Shown one piece after another: positions 23,089 through 35,044 of a DNA stretch of 64,000 nt. The stretch lies in assembly GCA_023053575.1 (NCBI GenBank), contig JAKZAP010000008.1:4048715-4112714 (forward strand), read 5' to 3'. Every line of letters begins with the position of its first letter. Position 1 is the stretch's first letter. The position numbers and the translations under genes are program-made. Below the pieces are notes generated by a model, which searched no databases, was not told the DNA's origin, and worked only from the letters and a program-made list of their open reading frames with translations. Source of the DNA: Branchinecta lynchi. Its lineage: Eukaryota; Arthropoda; Branchiopoda; Anostraca; Branchinectidae.

Positions 23089-23208
23089 CTTGTGATCAGA
23101 GGTCCCACCAATTGCTACATCCGGATGGTCACCGTTAAGAGAGGCAGACGAAGGCTCGTAAGTGACAGGAACAGACGAGACCTGTTTGCCATTTTGGACG
23201 ACGGCCAC
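23089..23208 (-). CDS. WDR1: WDR1 exon H
   Basis: Encodes residues 419-458 (40 codons, phase 0 both ends): VAVVQNGKQVSSVPVTYEPS and a segment ending GDHPDVAIGGTSDHK. The motif HP....AIGG.D.K is conserved in AIP1. Acceptor CTCTTCTAG|GTG, donor AAG|GTAAGG. Found by reading the reverse complement between exons G and I, as it is too short to form a long ORF. An inverted-repeat element ends only about 80 bases upstream (23291). Confidence 0.92.
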
Positions 23209-23290
23209 CTAGAAGAGATCTAGTTAGACGAGCCCGGCCTAACGTCAAATGCCTAACGGGATAGGGGAGGGGCTCAAAAGAGTGTCTATA

Positions 23291-23653
23291 GTTGCGTTTC
23301 GCAGATGGTATGTGTTACAACGGTAACTGAATCTGCAACCAGTCCTTTTTGCAGTTACCGTGGTATCTGATACACGGTTGCTCTGCAAAAATCATTATTG
23401 CCGAAACTTCACTTCTCGACGTCATCCCAAAAGAAAAACTAATATCCAGTTACAACACTCAGTTCTAAACTTCTTTCTCACCAATTTGATAAAATGTGAA
23501 GAAAGTGAGATAACTTTTCAGATACTACGATCAGTTACCACGGTCAGACCGTGGTATCTGGATATCAGATACCACAATAACTGGCCAGATACCACATTAC
23601 AAAAACGCCTTTTGACCGTGTATCAGATACCACAATATCTACAAAAACGCAAC
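23291..23653. mobile_element. Candidate inverted-repeat element (~360 bp)
   Basis: Starts GTTGCGTTTCGCAGATGGTA and ends TATCTACAAAAACGCAAC; the two ends are imperfect inverted repeats for about 40 bases. The interior repeats GGTATCTGATAC-like motifs at least four times in both orientations. Flanks are TATA on the left and TTATA on the right, so the target duplication is uncertain. Confidence 0.55.
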
Positions 23654-23805
23654 TTATAAATCTAAAACGAATGTATCTTTGTGTCACACAAGTACGGTGT
23701 AGCGCGGCTCTTCCTATGAGGATAATTAGGCTTATTAAAAGCGGGAGTCCAGGGCTTTCAAGTTACAAGAGAAAAATATCAAATCAAAACTATCTTTTTA
23801 TTTTT

Positions 23806-23953
23806 GCTGTATTTCTCAAACCAACATGTGTACATGTGTAAAAATAGTGTGCTTAGCAAATTTGCTACAAATCTGGGGCGCTGTATTTCTCAAACCAACA
23901 TGTGTACATGTGTAAAAATAGTGTGCTTAGCAAATTTGCTACAAATCTGGGGC
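23806..23953. repeat. Exact two-copy tandem duplication, 74-bp unit
   Basis: The 74-base unit starting GCTGTATTTCTCAAACCAAC occurs twice in a row with no difference seen, so the duplication is recent. It lies in the intron between exons G and H. Confidence 0.9.
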
Positions 23954-23959
23954 GCTCGG

Positions 23960-24765
23960 TTGCAACAACGTCGCAACGCACGACCCTTCGCATAGGAATG
24001 GTTAACCAAAAGCTCACAGATATAGTAGCAAGTGAACAGAAGGTATGCGATTTGAAGCTAAGCTCTGGTTTTTGGACTTTTGACAAGGTACTAGCGCTTA
24101 GTACGACTTGTGATCGGCCACAAATAAAACTAAATAATTTGAGCTGGCTTTCAGGACAAGTAGAAGAGAGGACCCATGAAGAAGAAAAAAAGAGCTACTA
24201 TGACAGCAGATTAGAAAGCTGAACAAAAAAAAAAATACTTGAGCACTTTTGGTTAGTGAAGCCAATGTTGTTGTTTGTATGCGAACTTTCTTTTCGTATT
24301 CATATCCGATGAGAACGATTATTTTGGTCGGATGACCTTTAGCTGTCTTTTCTACTTTTGAATTATGTTGTAACTGGACATCCGACTGTGCTTTGTTTTC
24401 CATATAAAATAGAGCTGAAGAAAACTCCGTATGCAAAAAAAATCCCCAAAAACATTTAATCGATACTGCCAGCTTGGCCCGAAAAAAATAGTAGGGTATA
24501 ATAGTACGCCGTAGGCTATATGAGTCCAAGGGGCTCGCTGACTATAGTTCAATACAACAATGAGGAAAACACTTAACTTTAAGCTGAGAGAACTTTTAGG
24601 AAATTCAAACCCTTATTCTGAACAAAACCAAAGTTGATCAAAGTGCGGAAAACCATCTTCCGTGTCAATGACCAGACACAACCGTGGTTCAAATTAATCT
24701 CAGCACTAGCTTTCACTCCAGCTGTTTGTAACTCCCCAAATTTATCGTTTCTAGAGGAGGTCCGT
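23960..24765. other. Intron sequence, nothing recognised
   Basis: No repeat family or coding segment recognised. A 143-codon minus-strand frame (24098-24529) has no domain motif, no splice context and unremarkable composition. Confidence 0.4.
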
Positions 24766-24890
24766 TTAAACTACAGCCTGAAGAGAACCCTTGCGAAGAA
24801 AGGTTCGAACTATCGTTGGAACAAACTTCAACTGCCTTATCTGATTGGCGCATTCAAATATGATCCGCAGTCATCTTGAGCTTAATAAGT
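24766..24890 (+). repeat. Degenerate Penelope-type repeat with decayed hammerhead-like core
   Basis: CCTGAAGAGAACCCTTGCGA then AGAAAGGTTCGAACTATCG aligns with the family core, but the GAAA box has become GAAC (24807-24810). Downstream TTCAAATATGATCCGCAGTC matches the sequence after the copy at 58695. Confidence 0.5.
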
Positions 24891-25739
24891 ACTTATGCAC
24901 GAATGGACATAGTTCGGACTGGAACCGAAAGTCACTCGATCGGCTAAAATCCGGCTTTCGACGCGAAAACTAGAAATATCTGGTTTGATATGAATGTCCA
25001 AAAATAATGAACGTTCTGCTGACTGAACGTTCGACTTACCTCCAGTGTTGCGATACTGATTTTTTGCGTTGTCTTAGACATAGGAATAAAAATGTACTTC
25101 CCGGAAAAAAAGGTACAAGACGATAATTTGTTTTTTGCGTGCTGCGCTTCGCGCACCTTCCTTCGCGGTACTCTACGAATCTAAACAATAGTCGCGTTTT
25201 TTACAGATCGACTGGCGATTGGGACTTGTTCCCAGGTTCATCCAGTTGACCATTTTTTGTCGCTTGATAGGGGAGCGAGAAAAAGCCTTCGAAAAACGGT
25301 CTAAAACATGATACTAACATATCACAACAAACTTCTCCCCTTCCATCCCCACAACTCTTCCCTCGGCAGTCTTTCAAACTGCTGCAGTACTGGCGCTTTC
25401 TGAAGTGTAAATTGTACGTTTTTGGGTCCACATGTTTTAATTTTCAAAATTTGGCACCAAGTTTGACTGGACCTCCAAGAGAAAGGTGCATCGGATCGAC
25501 TGTTGACTTTGTTCCCAGTCGATGTCCAGTCAAGTGACAAAAAACGGATCGACTGGCCAAGCGATCGCAGAAAACGAGAATAATATCTTTCTTTTCGCTT
25601 CTTTTTCTATCTCCTCCGATGGCTCCCGTTTTCTTTTCTATCAACCCTTTCTCGCACCTTTGTGTCTTCTGGGATTTAGCTTGGTACGAAGGTGTACGCA
25701 GGACCAAAATGTGCCTGTCAAGGTCAATTAGTTCTGCCA

Positions 25740-26200
25740 GACCTATGTCAATAATACAAAGCAAGAGAAAAGGCTTTCGCCTCTAAATAACTCTAAGAAA
25801 TTTTGAGTAGTCGAACTGATCAGAGTAAAAATCTCATCAAAAATGCACTTAAAACTATTGATCGATTCGGCATTAACCGCATCTTCGGTAAGGCTGTTCC
25901 ATAGATCAACAATTCTGTTGCCAAAACCCCACTTAAAAACGTCCTTGTGGAATCTTGACTTTGTAAGCTTGTACGCGACGATGATGACGGTTAATGCTGA
26001 ATCTTACTAAATCAGTCACTTCAAAATTGTCATAACTTCCATTGATTAATTTGAATGTTTCTATCAGGTCTTCTCTAAAAAATCTGTATGCAATGGAGGG
26101 AAGGCACAACTTGGCTAATCTCACTTGGTAGGGGAGATCGCGCAGATCTGGTACGAACTTCGTAGCTCTCCGTTGGATTTTTTCATAAAAATGTCAAGTC
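25740..26200 (-). pseudogene. Non-LTR retrotransposon C-terminal fragment 1
   Basis: Minus strand reads RLAKLCLPSIAYRFFREDLI, ETFKLINGSYDNFEVTDLVR and then DAVNAESINSFK, the conserved C-terminal segment of Jockey/CR1/L2-type RT proteins (LxLPSLxYRRxRGDLIETYK). A frameshift separates the parts near 25930. A second copy of the last part is at 61796-61945. Confidence 0.75.
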
Positions 26201-26407
26201 ACACAAAATCTGCCAGAAAGAAAAAGCGGTTGGGTCGCGAAGAAATTCGACTGGATCCTCGAGCCACGGACAGAGAAATGCCTCTTCCAAGTTAGAGCTC
26301 TAGGTAAATCACCGAAGTTAGTAAGGTAAGTCAAGTAGTCATTAGTAGTCGAGTTCTTTCTCTTCGTTTTCGAGAAAATGTACTGAATTTGTACCAGTTT
26401 TTTCTGA

Positions 26408-26445
26408 CTAAAACGGGTACGTCAGCTGGATTTTATTAGAGCTAT
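26408..26445 (-). repeat. Penelope-type repeat, 3' fragment
   Basis: The reverse complement ATAGCTCTAATAAAATCCAG followed by CTGACGTACCCG matches the segment after the hammerhead-like core in the other copies; the core itself is missing. Confidence 0.45.
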
Positions 26446-26516
26446 GTTGAGTTGTACAGGCCAGAGAAGGGTACAACTGTACTAGATTCGGTACCGTCCA
26501 TCGCAACACTGCTTAC

Positions 26517-26734
26517 CTCGTTTACAGAAGGTACGATTATCACATCACCCCTCGCAGCCAATCCGCGGGGTTGAGACTTCAACTTAACTTGAACACTGGT
26601 ATAATCTTTGGATCCTACATTAACTTCCTTCAAGGCGTCGTCGATGCCTACTGTGTAGAGAGAGCGACCCTCAACCAGGGCCATTCCATTGACTTGGGTG
26701 CCGTGGCCAGCACCAGAAACTCGCTCAGTGTCAC
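26517..26734 (-). CDS. WDR1: WDR1 exon G
   Basis: Encodes two bases of codon 346 (Gly) and residues 347-418: DTERVSGAGHGTQVNGMALV, YTVGIDDALKEVNV and QPRGLAARGDVIIVPSVNE. This matches the family stretch G.GH...V, the SMDDTVR-like blade and the Q.KC.A...D segment. WD signatures are weak here, as is usual for this part of the family. Acceptor CCGCTAG|GTG, donor GAG|GTAAGC (phase 0). The upstream intron is the largest complete one (9391 bp). Confidence 0.92.
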
Positions 26735-26794
26735 CTAGCGGCGGAATAAAACTAATATAGTACGGTAGATGACGCCAGAGAGAACAAATATAAT

Positions 26795-27229
26795 GAGGGT
26801 TTTCGCGAAATATCGGAATCACTTTCCGAAGAGCGAATCGAATCGCAAAAACTGTGGGAATGCTATTCCTGGAATAACTTCTGATCGCGAAAACGCATGG
26901 AAAGCTGGTATCGCCGAGAAAATGTTGAATTACAAACTTTTTCGAATAAATATGGCTCACTTAACGGTTCTTTGATTGTCGTATATTCCATCGAAATCAG
27001 CTTATTTACGATTGCCATTTTTTTGTTTGTATTTATTAGTGACACTTGCATTGTTTTTTCTCCACACCTTTGAAATTCCCGCCGAAATATTCAACTTTCC
27101 GCAGAGCTTTCCACAAACCGCGTGGAATCAATTTACGGGAAAGCTGCTTCGTTTCGGAAACTTTCCGAAGTAGCGCGAAAACCATTGGAAAGTGATTCCG
27201 ACTTAGCTTTCCAGCTCGCAAAAACCCTC
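26795..27229. mobile_element. Inverted-repeat miniature element (~435 bp)
   Basis: Begins GAGGGTTTTCGCGAAATATC and its right end read in reverse is GAGGGTTTTTGCGAGCTGGA; similarity continues for ~35 bases including TCGGAATCACTTTCC. GGAAAGC and TTTCCG motifs recur internally. The target duplication is not clear. It starts 61 bases upstream of the exon G acceptor. Confidence 0.65.
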
Positions 27230-27325
27230 CTATAGTCGTAGACCAGTGGAAAAACCCTTGTTCTCTAGCTATTCTTAAGTTGCGTTTTCAGACAGCAATG
27301 AGTTTAACACCAATGTGTAAATATC

Positions 27326-27630
27326 GGGCGTGTTCCACCCTTCGAACAATAGTTACTATTAGTTACTATTTCTGTTCCATCCTCCCCAAAAGTTACTACG
27401 CTGACCGTTCCAACCTTGTCGGAATAGTAACTAACAGTTACTATTTGCTTACCATGCTCGGGAGCGTAGTAAGCGTAGTAACTACGCATCTCTGTAACGT
27501 GATTGGTCGGATTCGCCCTGGCCTGAGATCCTGCTGGAAAATAGAAAAATCGTTCCACCTTGACGGCAAAAAGCCAGAATTCGTGACATCATGCGTAGTA
27601 ACTACGGTAAGTAGGATGGAACACGCTCAC
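27326..27630. mobile_element. Inverted-repeat miniature element, copy 1
   Basis: Ends GGGCGTGTTCCACCC and, in reverse, GAGCGTGTTCCATCC. The interior has AATAGTTACTATTAGTTACT and ACTACGCTTACTACGCT motifs in both orientations. An inverted second copy is at 45246-45723. Confidence 0.7.
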
Positions 27631-27639
27631 CATTTTCAT

Positions 27640-29370
27640 CCCACCGTGTTTACTCTTGAGTCTAACGTCTAAACACGTAACGTGACCTGCTATTCGGGAG
27701 AGTTTCGTGTTCTGGATAATCGGTGTTAAAACCCGCGCATAACACGCAGGCTTAAAACGCTATCAAACATGAACATAGTAACACAATGTTTGACTCTGGC
27801 AATTGAAAGCGCTTTTTGATCAACTCAGGGAAAACCCAAGTGTCTGAAAACGCAAGTTTAGAATTCGAGACGTCGGGCATAAAAGCGACATATTTCCGTT
27901 TCGGTGACTCATTCAGCGTGAGACTGTTTTCTTTGTTTTCTATGATTCCAGTTTTACTTTGTCAATGTGTTAGGCGCTTTAATAATCCCGAGCAAAAAAT
28001 AAATCTCACTACTTCTGATGAAACGCTACGATACTTCGAAATTTATCCATCTTCTTATGCAGTATCTTTGCATATAGGAATACATGACGCATTCTTAAAA
28101 AAAGGAGTTTTTTCTTGATTTCTTTTTTTGTTAATCTCTGACCTCCTTAAAACAGTTACAGGAAACGGAAGCACCAGCCATAAAATATACCTAGCTCAGC
28201 ACGATCCGAAATTCCCACCGCTGCCCCTAGCAGAAATTTAAAACTCTTCCCAACTAGCCGGAAGTCCCCTGACTCAGCATTTGTAAACGGAAGGAGGAGG
28301 AGCCACCCTTTCCACTTATTCTAACCACATGTTCTTGACGGAAGCAAAGTCGCGTCCTCCTTCGACGGAGAGAGGATCAAGGTTACACGATCCTTTGGAA
28401 CAGAGTTGCCATCTCAATATTTCTGTCCACTGGAAAAAACTCAGAAGCAGAGTTGACACGAGAAACGATTCTTTTATCCTTTTTCAACCCCCGAATTTCA
28501 GAACCATTTTCTAACCAGCGAAAATGAAATATCGCATTCCTTCTAATCTGTAAGAGTAAACCTTTCCCGATTCTCGGCAGTTTAAGTTAAATACGAGCAG
28601 TAAACACGCAAGCTGCTTGCATTTTCGTGACACAGCAAAGCTTGTTCTGGCTATGGTAAAGCTACGTTTACACGGAGGGTATTTACCGGTACTCCGCGGA
28701 TGTTTGTCCCCGCAACACCGACAAATCCCCGGGTATTTTGGAGTACAATTTCGCGAACTTTTTACCTGGGGATTTGTTTGTCGAAGGGTATTCGTCAACA
28801 ATAACAAAAATGATTTTCGAGCACTAATTTTGATTATGTCCATATAAGAAGTGATCCAAATGGACACATTTCGGTGTCCGTTGTAGAGAGATATCCTGAG
28901 TTTTAGAACCTTGGAATCAATTGCCACATGACAGTACTCTCCCTTGAAAAATACCCTGGTACCGACTGAACACTTTCCCCTCTCGTCTCCGGGAGAAAAT
29001 ACCCACATTGTAAAAAAAAGATCCTTAACATATGATAACTATAACTGATTCACAACTTCCATGTCAATGCTGGTATAATAGGATGCTACAAAACTAGCAG
29101 AAAACAGAACCTGAATGATAGAAATTTTTACGCTTAGGTAGGACATAGATTAGTCATTCGACATTGCGACCCCACCTACCGGTCGAGAACGCACTTAGGT
29201 TTAAGTTGTAAACGATTAACTAACTGTCTTAGTTTCAGTTACAATACCTAGGTCAAACACAACCGGAGGCTTACATAACAGATTTTGATTGTATGTCTGT
29301 ATTTTATGTGAACCCCACAACATAGAACAAAAAAACGCTAAGTAAGGAAAGAAAGTAAAAAGAAAATGAA
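27640..29370. other. Intron sequence, nothing firmly recognised
   Basis: No coding exon recognised on either strand. The stretch 28660-28990 has ACGTTTACACGGAGGGTATT and TACCCTGGTACCGACTGAAC in opposed orientation, which may be the remains of another inverted-repeat element. Confidence 0.4.
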
Positions 29371-30646
29371 ACAAGAGCTGGAAGCTCTTATGGCACTTGC
29401 AAGGCTGGGTCAGAGGATGAAAGTAGAAATTCTTCAGTTTTTGTTGAGATTATTTGTATGCGAAACCCTTGAGATAACGGGTCCTTGAAAATCACAAGAA
29501 CGTATCGTTTGGTAATGTGATGATGCGAACTTTAGGAGCGCTAGAAATTCGTCTGTAATCAAACCTCTTGAAGCAAAAATGAGGATGAGCTCATCGGGAG
29601 AATGAAATGTATATTTTACGCAAAAGTATCATTTGTATTTTAGGAAATTCAGTTGTAAGCAAAACCCTTGAGGCAAAAATGATCTAATCATGTCAAGTCT
29701 CCAATGCTCAAGCCAAGTTTCATGGTCCTAGCACATCTGGAAGTACCTTAACTCGTTATCACCGAAATTCCGGACCCCACCCCCCCTATCTAACTCCCCC
29801 CAAGTGCTCAAAGCCGATCCAGTTCTGTCACTGATGAATCTATGGCTTCTGCTTGTTCTTCCCACCAAGTTTCATCCCAATCGCTCCACTCTAAGCGTGT
29901 CACAAGATTTACGGGCCCCCCGGGGGCCCCACAATAATCGGATCCGGTTCGGACTTCACATGGAACATCCGAGACACGAGGTCTTTCCAAATATCAACTT
30001 TCATTAAGATCCGATTACCCGTTCCAAAGTTATACGTACCTCTAGATTTCGGATTCCTCTTCCCTCCACTCCCCCCACGGTGGTCGGATCGGGGAAGTGA
30101 CTATTCCAAGTTAGTTTGGTTGGGTCCCTAGTATGCTTGCCAAGTTTCACTGTCCTAACCCACCTGGAAGTAACTTAACTCCGTACCACCAGAATTCCGA
30201 ACAACTCAACTCCAGCCACAGTGCACGAATCTCGTCCGGTTCTGTCAACGATGTACCTAGGGCTTGTGCTTATTCCTCTCACCAAGTTTCATCCCGATCC
30301 ATCCATTCTAAGCGTGTCACATGATTTCCAGTCCCCCCTCCGCCCCCCGCCCATATTCATCGGATTCGGTCCGGACTTGAAATGGGGCATCCGACACATG
30401 ACATCTTTCCAAATATCAAATTTCATTAAGATCCGATAACCCGTTCGAAAATTATGCATGCCACTAAATTCCGGATTCCGGCTCCCCTCTTCCCTCCACG
30501 ATGGTCGGATCGGGCAAGTGACTATTTCCAACTTAGTTTGGTCGGGTCCCTAATATGCCTGCCAAGTTTCATCGTCCTAGCTTATCTGGAAGTACCCTAA
30601 CTCGCAAACACCGGACTGACCGACGGAAAAGTGATCGGTATACCAT
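29371..30646 (+). mobile_element. F2 repeat copy d
   Basis: Left end ACAAGAGCTGGAAGCTC; right end ACCGACGGAAAAGTGATCGG then TATACCATAAAAAAAA, with the right hairpin partly lost. The 5' part is an A/T-rich module type (ACCCTTGAGGCAAAAATGAT) seen also in copies f, g and i; the 3' part has the usual CAAGTTTCAT modules. Confidence 0.7.
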
Positions 30647-30649
30647 AAA

Positions 30650-32025
30650 AAAAAGGCAACTAAACTGTTAAAAATACTAATCTATACCAGTATCGTACGC
30701 CGTCCACGGCATGAGCAAAGAAGGCTATTGGTCACGCTATTGATTGTACCTTTAATGGCTGTACAAGGGTAGATCATATTATACCGTCCCTCGAGCAATA
30801 TATGAACATTATGAACTGCTTGTCCAATTTCGGAGCTGGAGTGAGAACTTGGCGTACCGAAAATAGGCAGATCGGGTCTCAGCTTTGTCTTTCTCCAGTA
30901 GCAGTTTCCAAAATGGCATCGAGTATACAATATGCGATAGGCAAATAGGAGTAACAAGCGTACAAAAAGACGTCGGTCTAAAGTGATTGACTATATAGCT
31001 AAGTGAAAACGCCGTAAGACTTGTCTACATCCTAGAACCAGTGGCGAACTTCAGCCTCGGATCCCCGGTCAGGGGCCGAAGTGGTATTTACAATGCGTAA
31101 AATGTATAGTTGGTACTTGTCTAAAAACTTGACAAAAATCGACTGATTTCTTTTTTTTTGAGAAACAACGACTCATTTAAAGAAACTCGACTATTCCAAG
31201 AAAAAGACATAGTATGTCAAATAAATACGAAAGTAAAGTTTGTTTTTTGCTAAATTACCAAAAAAGGGGCCCAGCATCTCTATGTCTGATACTGCCTAGA
31301 ATGCAATTTTTTTACCCATTCACTGCATTTTCTTTCTCAACCGAACTTTTCTTCGCTAGCTTACATATTACTTTGTCTCTTGCCAATAGGTAGGTTTTTT
31401 TGCTAATACGAAAGGAATGTCTTATGAAAGTGGCAACCTCGCTTTGGCAGTCGCGCGATTCACGCGTCAAAATCAGCAAAAGCTTATCGCCAGACCGGAA
31501 ATCGGATGCTGAGCTAGCCCGTACTATTTTTTTCTTGGAAAAGCGCTTTCCTTCTTAATTTAGATCGACTCCAATGTCCTGCGCACGCCAACACAGTCAC
31601 GACCGGAACGACCGGCGGTATGCAAGTACCACTACCAAGTTGATTTCCAAAGCTATTCCTTGTGTTACTCAATCTAAAGTCTAAAGTAAACCAATAAATT
31701 TAATCAAAGAAACTGCATTGACACATTGATTAGCAGAGAAATTCGCTATGTCAGCAGTTTGATACATTTAATATAGGATGCACACATTTATGTAAAGCGT
31801 TTTCAAAGACGAGCAGTTAATCCGTAAGGATATCGGATTCCCCCTTTCTAATAAACCTTATAGTTGCCCTCCGAGGATTAGCCACATTACAATAGTGTAT
31901 ATTCCGGGTTAAGAGGTGTCGAGAAACAGGCAAACTTTTAAATTTGATTTTCAACAACTTTTCGACAAAATCTTATCTCAAAGACGTAATACTACCGAGT
32001 ATGCGAACCCCGAACAACTAGAACA
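30650..32025. other. Intron sequence, nothing firmly recognised
   Basis: No coding exon recognised. A short stretch at 31120-31210 with AAATCGACTGATTTC and AACGACTCATTT resembles the region at 56880-57060 and is probably a related decayed repeat. Confidence 0.4.
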
Positions 32026-32030
32026 ATCCC

Positions 32031-34545
32031 TTTTTGGGATCCCAAAAGTAAGTGGGGGGATACCTATGACATAGCAAAAGCTGTCCGTCCGCCTGTGAGC
32101 ACGATGACTCTCGAAGGGAATGAGATATTTTGATAAAACTTGGTGTGACGATTCTTTGGGGCAAGAGTAAGGTCGAGTTCGTAAATGGGCCCTGTAGCCC
32201 AATATTTAGGGGTGGGGGAGGGGTTTCAAAGTAAGGGGCAAACAAAATGTTTGAAACAGCTAATGTGATAGTCGATTACGGGGTAAGAAGACATGCTGAA
32301 CAAGAATATGCAACACATTTTCTCGTCCGACAAGTAGTTCGCCCAGAATCCGGCAAAACCGGAAAGTTTGTTAAAAGTAAAAGTTCTATTTGAAGTTGAT
32401 CAAATGTTCGATTGAGGGGTAAGAAGACATGGTGAATACGATGGTGAAAACCATTGTCTCGCCGGACGAGTAGTTTGTTCGGAATCCGGCAAAAACCGGA
32501 AAGCTGGTTAAAAGTAAAAGTTTGATTTGAATATGATTAAATGTTCGATTTAGGGGTAAGTATACATGCTAAACACTTATGAGAAAAGCATTTTCTACCC
32601 GGACAACGAATTCGCCCGGAATCCGGCCCAAACCGGAAAATTTGTTAAAAGTATTAAATTTTATCTGAAGTTTAGATGACAGATTTAGGGGTAAGAAGAG
32701 ACGCTGAGTCTATATATGACAATCATTTTATACCAGGACATATAATTCGTCCGGAATCCGGTTGTAACCAGTTTTTCTTAGAAGCTAAAGTTTTATTTGT
32801 AATTGATTAGATGTTGGTTATGGGCATAAGGAGACACCGTACGCTGAATTGGATTCTGAATTTTTCTGGCACTTGCCTTCTGGCCAAGTGCCATATACCG
32901 ATCGCTTTTCCCTTGGTTTGTCGGTCGCTCGGTCAGTCCGGTGTTTGCGAGTTAGGGTACTTTCAGATATGCTAGGACGATGAAACTTGGCAGTCATATT
33001 AGGGACCCGACCAAAGTAAATTAGAATTAGACTTGCCCGATCCGACCATCGTGGGGGGAGGGGGAGTTTGCGGAATCTAGAAAATAGGGGCATGCATAAC
33101 TTTCGAACGGGTGAATCGGATCTTAATGAAACTTGATACCTGGGAAGACCTCGTGTCTCAGATGCCTCATCTCAAGTCCGGAGCGGATCCGATGAATCTG
33201 AAGGGGAGTCGGAGGGGGAGCCGGAAATCGTGTGAAACTCTCGGAGTGGAGCGATCGGGATACAACTTGGTGGGAAGAACAAGCACAAGCTCTAGATAAA
33301 TAACTGACAGAACTGGACCGGATTCGGACACTGTGAGGGGAGTTGGAGGGGGGTTCCAGAATTCCGGCGATCAGTAGTTGATGTACTTCCAGGTGGGCTA
33401 GGACGATAAAACTTGGCAGGTATATCAGAGACCCGGCCAGATTAACTTGGAGACAGTCATTCGCCCAATCCAACCGTCGTGTGGGGAGGGAGAGACGGCG
33501 GAGTCTGGAAATTAGTGACATGGATAACTTTCGAACGGGTTATCGGATCTTAATGAAACTTGATACCTTAAAAGAACTCAGATATCCCATTTCAAGTGCG
33601 GACCGGATCCGATGAACTGGAGGGGGAGGGGGTGTGGAGGGGAGAACCGGAAATCTTGTGATACGCATAGAGTGGAGCGATCAGGATGAAACTTGGTGGG
33701 ATTCTAGGCGCATCAGTGACAGAATCGGACCGGATTCAGGTACCGAGGGGGGGGGGCTATAGGGGGGTATCCAGAATTCCGGTGATCGTGAGTTAAGGTA
33801 CATCCAGATGTGCTAGGACGATAAAACTTTGCTGGAGCATTATAAACTTGACATCATTGGGTTAGACATCGTGACTTCTCCGATCCGACCATTCCTTAAA
33901 GAACTCGGATCATCTTAACCGCAAAATACAAAAATTACTTTTAAGCAATGTCTACTTTTCAAGATCGCTACGAGTACATGAATCTTTCTGCCTCAAGGGT
34001 TTTGCTTATAAATTAATTTTTGGCACCCTTAGTGCGCATCTTAACCGAAAAATGAAAATAAAAACTTTTGACCATCACTTTCATCTCTGACCAAGCATTG
34101 CAAGTTTGGCGCATCTTAACCGAATACTCATCTGACCCAGCCTGGCCGATTTTTGTTTTCCTTCTTGTTTCCTTTGCTTTCTGTCTCCTATTTTTATATT
34201 TAAAGTGAAACCATAGGTTGAACTTTCAGCCCCCTTCTTTTTTTTCTTGTTGGGGTATTTCTTACTACATATGCTTGCAAGTGCCATATGACCTTACAGC
34301 TCTTGTTTTTTTTTGCTGGACAAGTAGTTCGCTCTGAATTCGGCCGAAACCGGAGATTTGGCAGAAGTAAAGCAGGAAGTTTCGGTCAGTCTCTTCAAAA
34401 TAGATAAGGCTTAAACAGGTATATCTGAACTTGGTTTTCTCTGATGATTAGCCTGGCGAAGACTGGATCTGGCGAAGAGAAGACCCAGTTGTCTGGATCA
34501 AATATTAGATTTTTGGGATTCCATCGAAACCTTAGGTCTTGTTCT
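32031..34545 (-). mobile_element. F1 repeat copy D (reverse), interrupted by F2 copy e
   Basis: Starts (in reverse) at 34545 with ACAAGACCTAAGGTTTCGAT and ends at 32031 with the TTTTGGGATCCCAAAAA palindrome. The two F1 parts, 34307-34545 and 32031-32865, join cleanly at a T-tract when the F2 insertion is removed. Four ~130-bp modules are visible between 32290 and 32830. Confidence 0.75.
32866..34306 (-). mobile_element. F2 repeat copy e (reverse), nested in F1
   Basis: Right-end hairpin GGCACTTGCCTTCTGGCCAA at 32868; left end read in reverse ACAAGAGCTGTAAGGTC at 34306. The insertion point is inside the T-run TTTTT(C)TTTTTTTGCTGG of the host F1 copy. Integration between T residues with no clear target duplication is how Helentron-type elements behave. 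Confidence 0.75.
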
Positions 34546-34639
34546 TCAAGAGGTTAACACTCCGCACTGAGCTGAACAGGAATACGTCAGAAAACATTCA
34601 GGCAACAATAATACCCCCCCCCCCCACCCACGAAACAAC

Positions 34640-35040
34640 ATGTCCAATCTTTGGTCAGTTTAAATAGTGGACCCAGCACCGCTCCATTCTTGGATCGTTC
34701 GTCGTCAAATCAGCAGACTCTCTACGGTGGCTCGGCATTACGTTCAAATCTTCATTGTCAAAATTTTGCTCCTCGGTTGCTCAAGAAGTTTATAAATCAA
34801 TCCGCAGCGCCTATGGGCACATCGTCCCCAACAGGGGGCGCTATAATCGTAAAGCATTAGGAAATTTCTACAGCACCTTCTGCGCTCCTTCTATCCTATT
34901 TCGTTCTGGCGTCACTCATGTTGTGCGAAAAAAGGAGATTAAAAAGATGAGATCATCTTATTTTAAATATGCGAAGCACCTGCTCCACACGTCGAAATTT
35001 TTCAAAATGGCGGGTCATACATAAATTACTTACTTACTTA
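34640..35040 (+). pseudogene. Non-LTR retrotransposon 3' end
   Basis: Two overlapping frames encode SNLHCQNFAPRLLKKFI and then FYSTFCAPSILFRSGVTHVV, KKMRSSYFKYAKHLLHTSK. This corresponds to the segment FNAVAPPHVLFPSLLFRDF...VSYFKNCKFLL of the element at 2722-3652, so it is the same LINE group. The 3' end is AAAATGGCGGGTCATACATA followed by (ACTT)n. Confidence 0.7.
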
Positions 35041-35044
35041 TTCC

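Noticed and set aside
24098..24529. 143-codon minus-strand frame as a membrane protein
   Set aside because: Its hydrophobic stretch comes from a poly-F/L region translated from T-rich intron sequence; there is no family motif.
25201..25570. Repeated GATCGACTGGC / TTCCCAG motifs as a terminal repeat pair
   Set aside because: The two stretches are only partly similar in direct orientation and have no clear edges, so no element could be defined.
28511..29008. 165-codon minus-strand frame as a nested gene
   Set aside because: No domain motif, no recognisable homologue, and cysteine/arginine-rich composition typical of chance frames.
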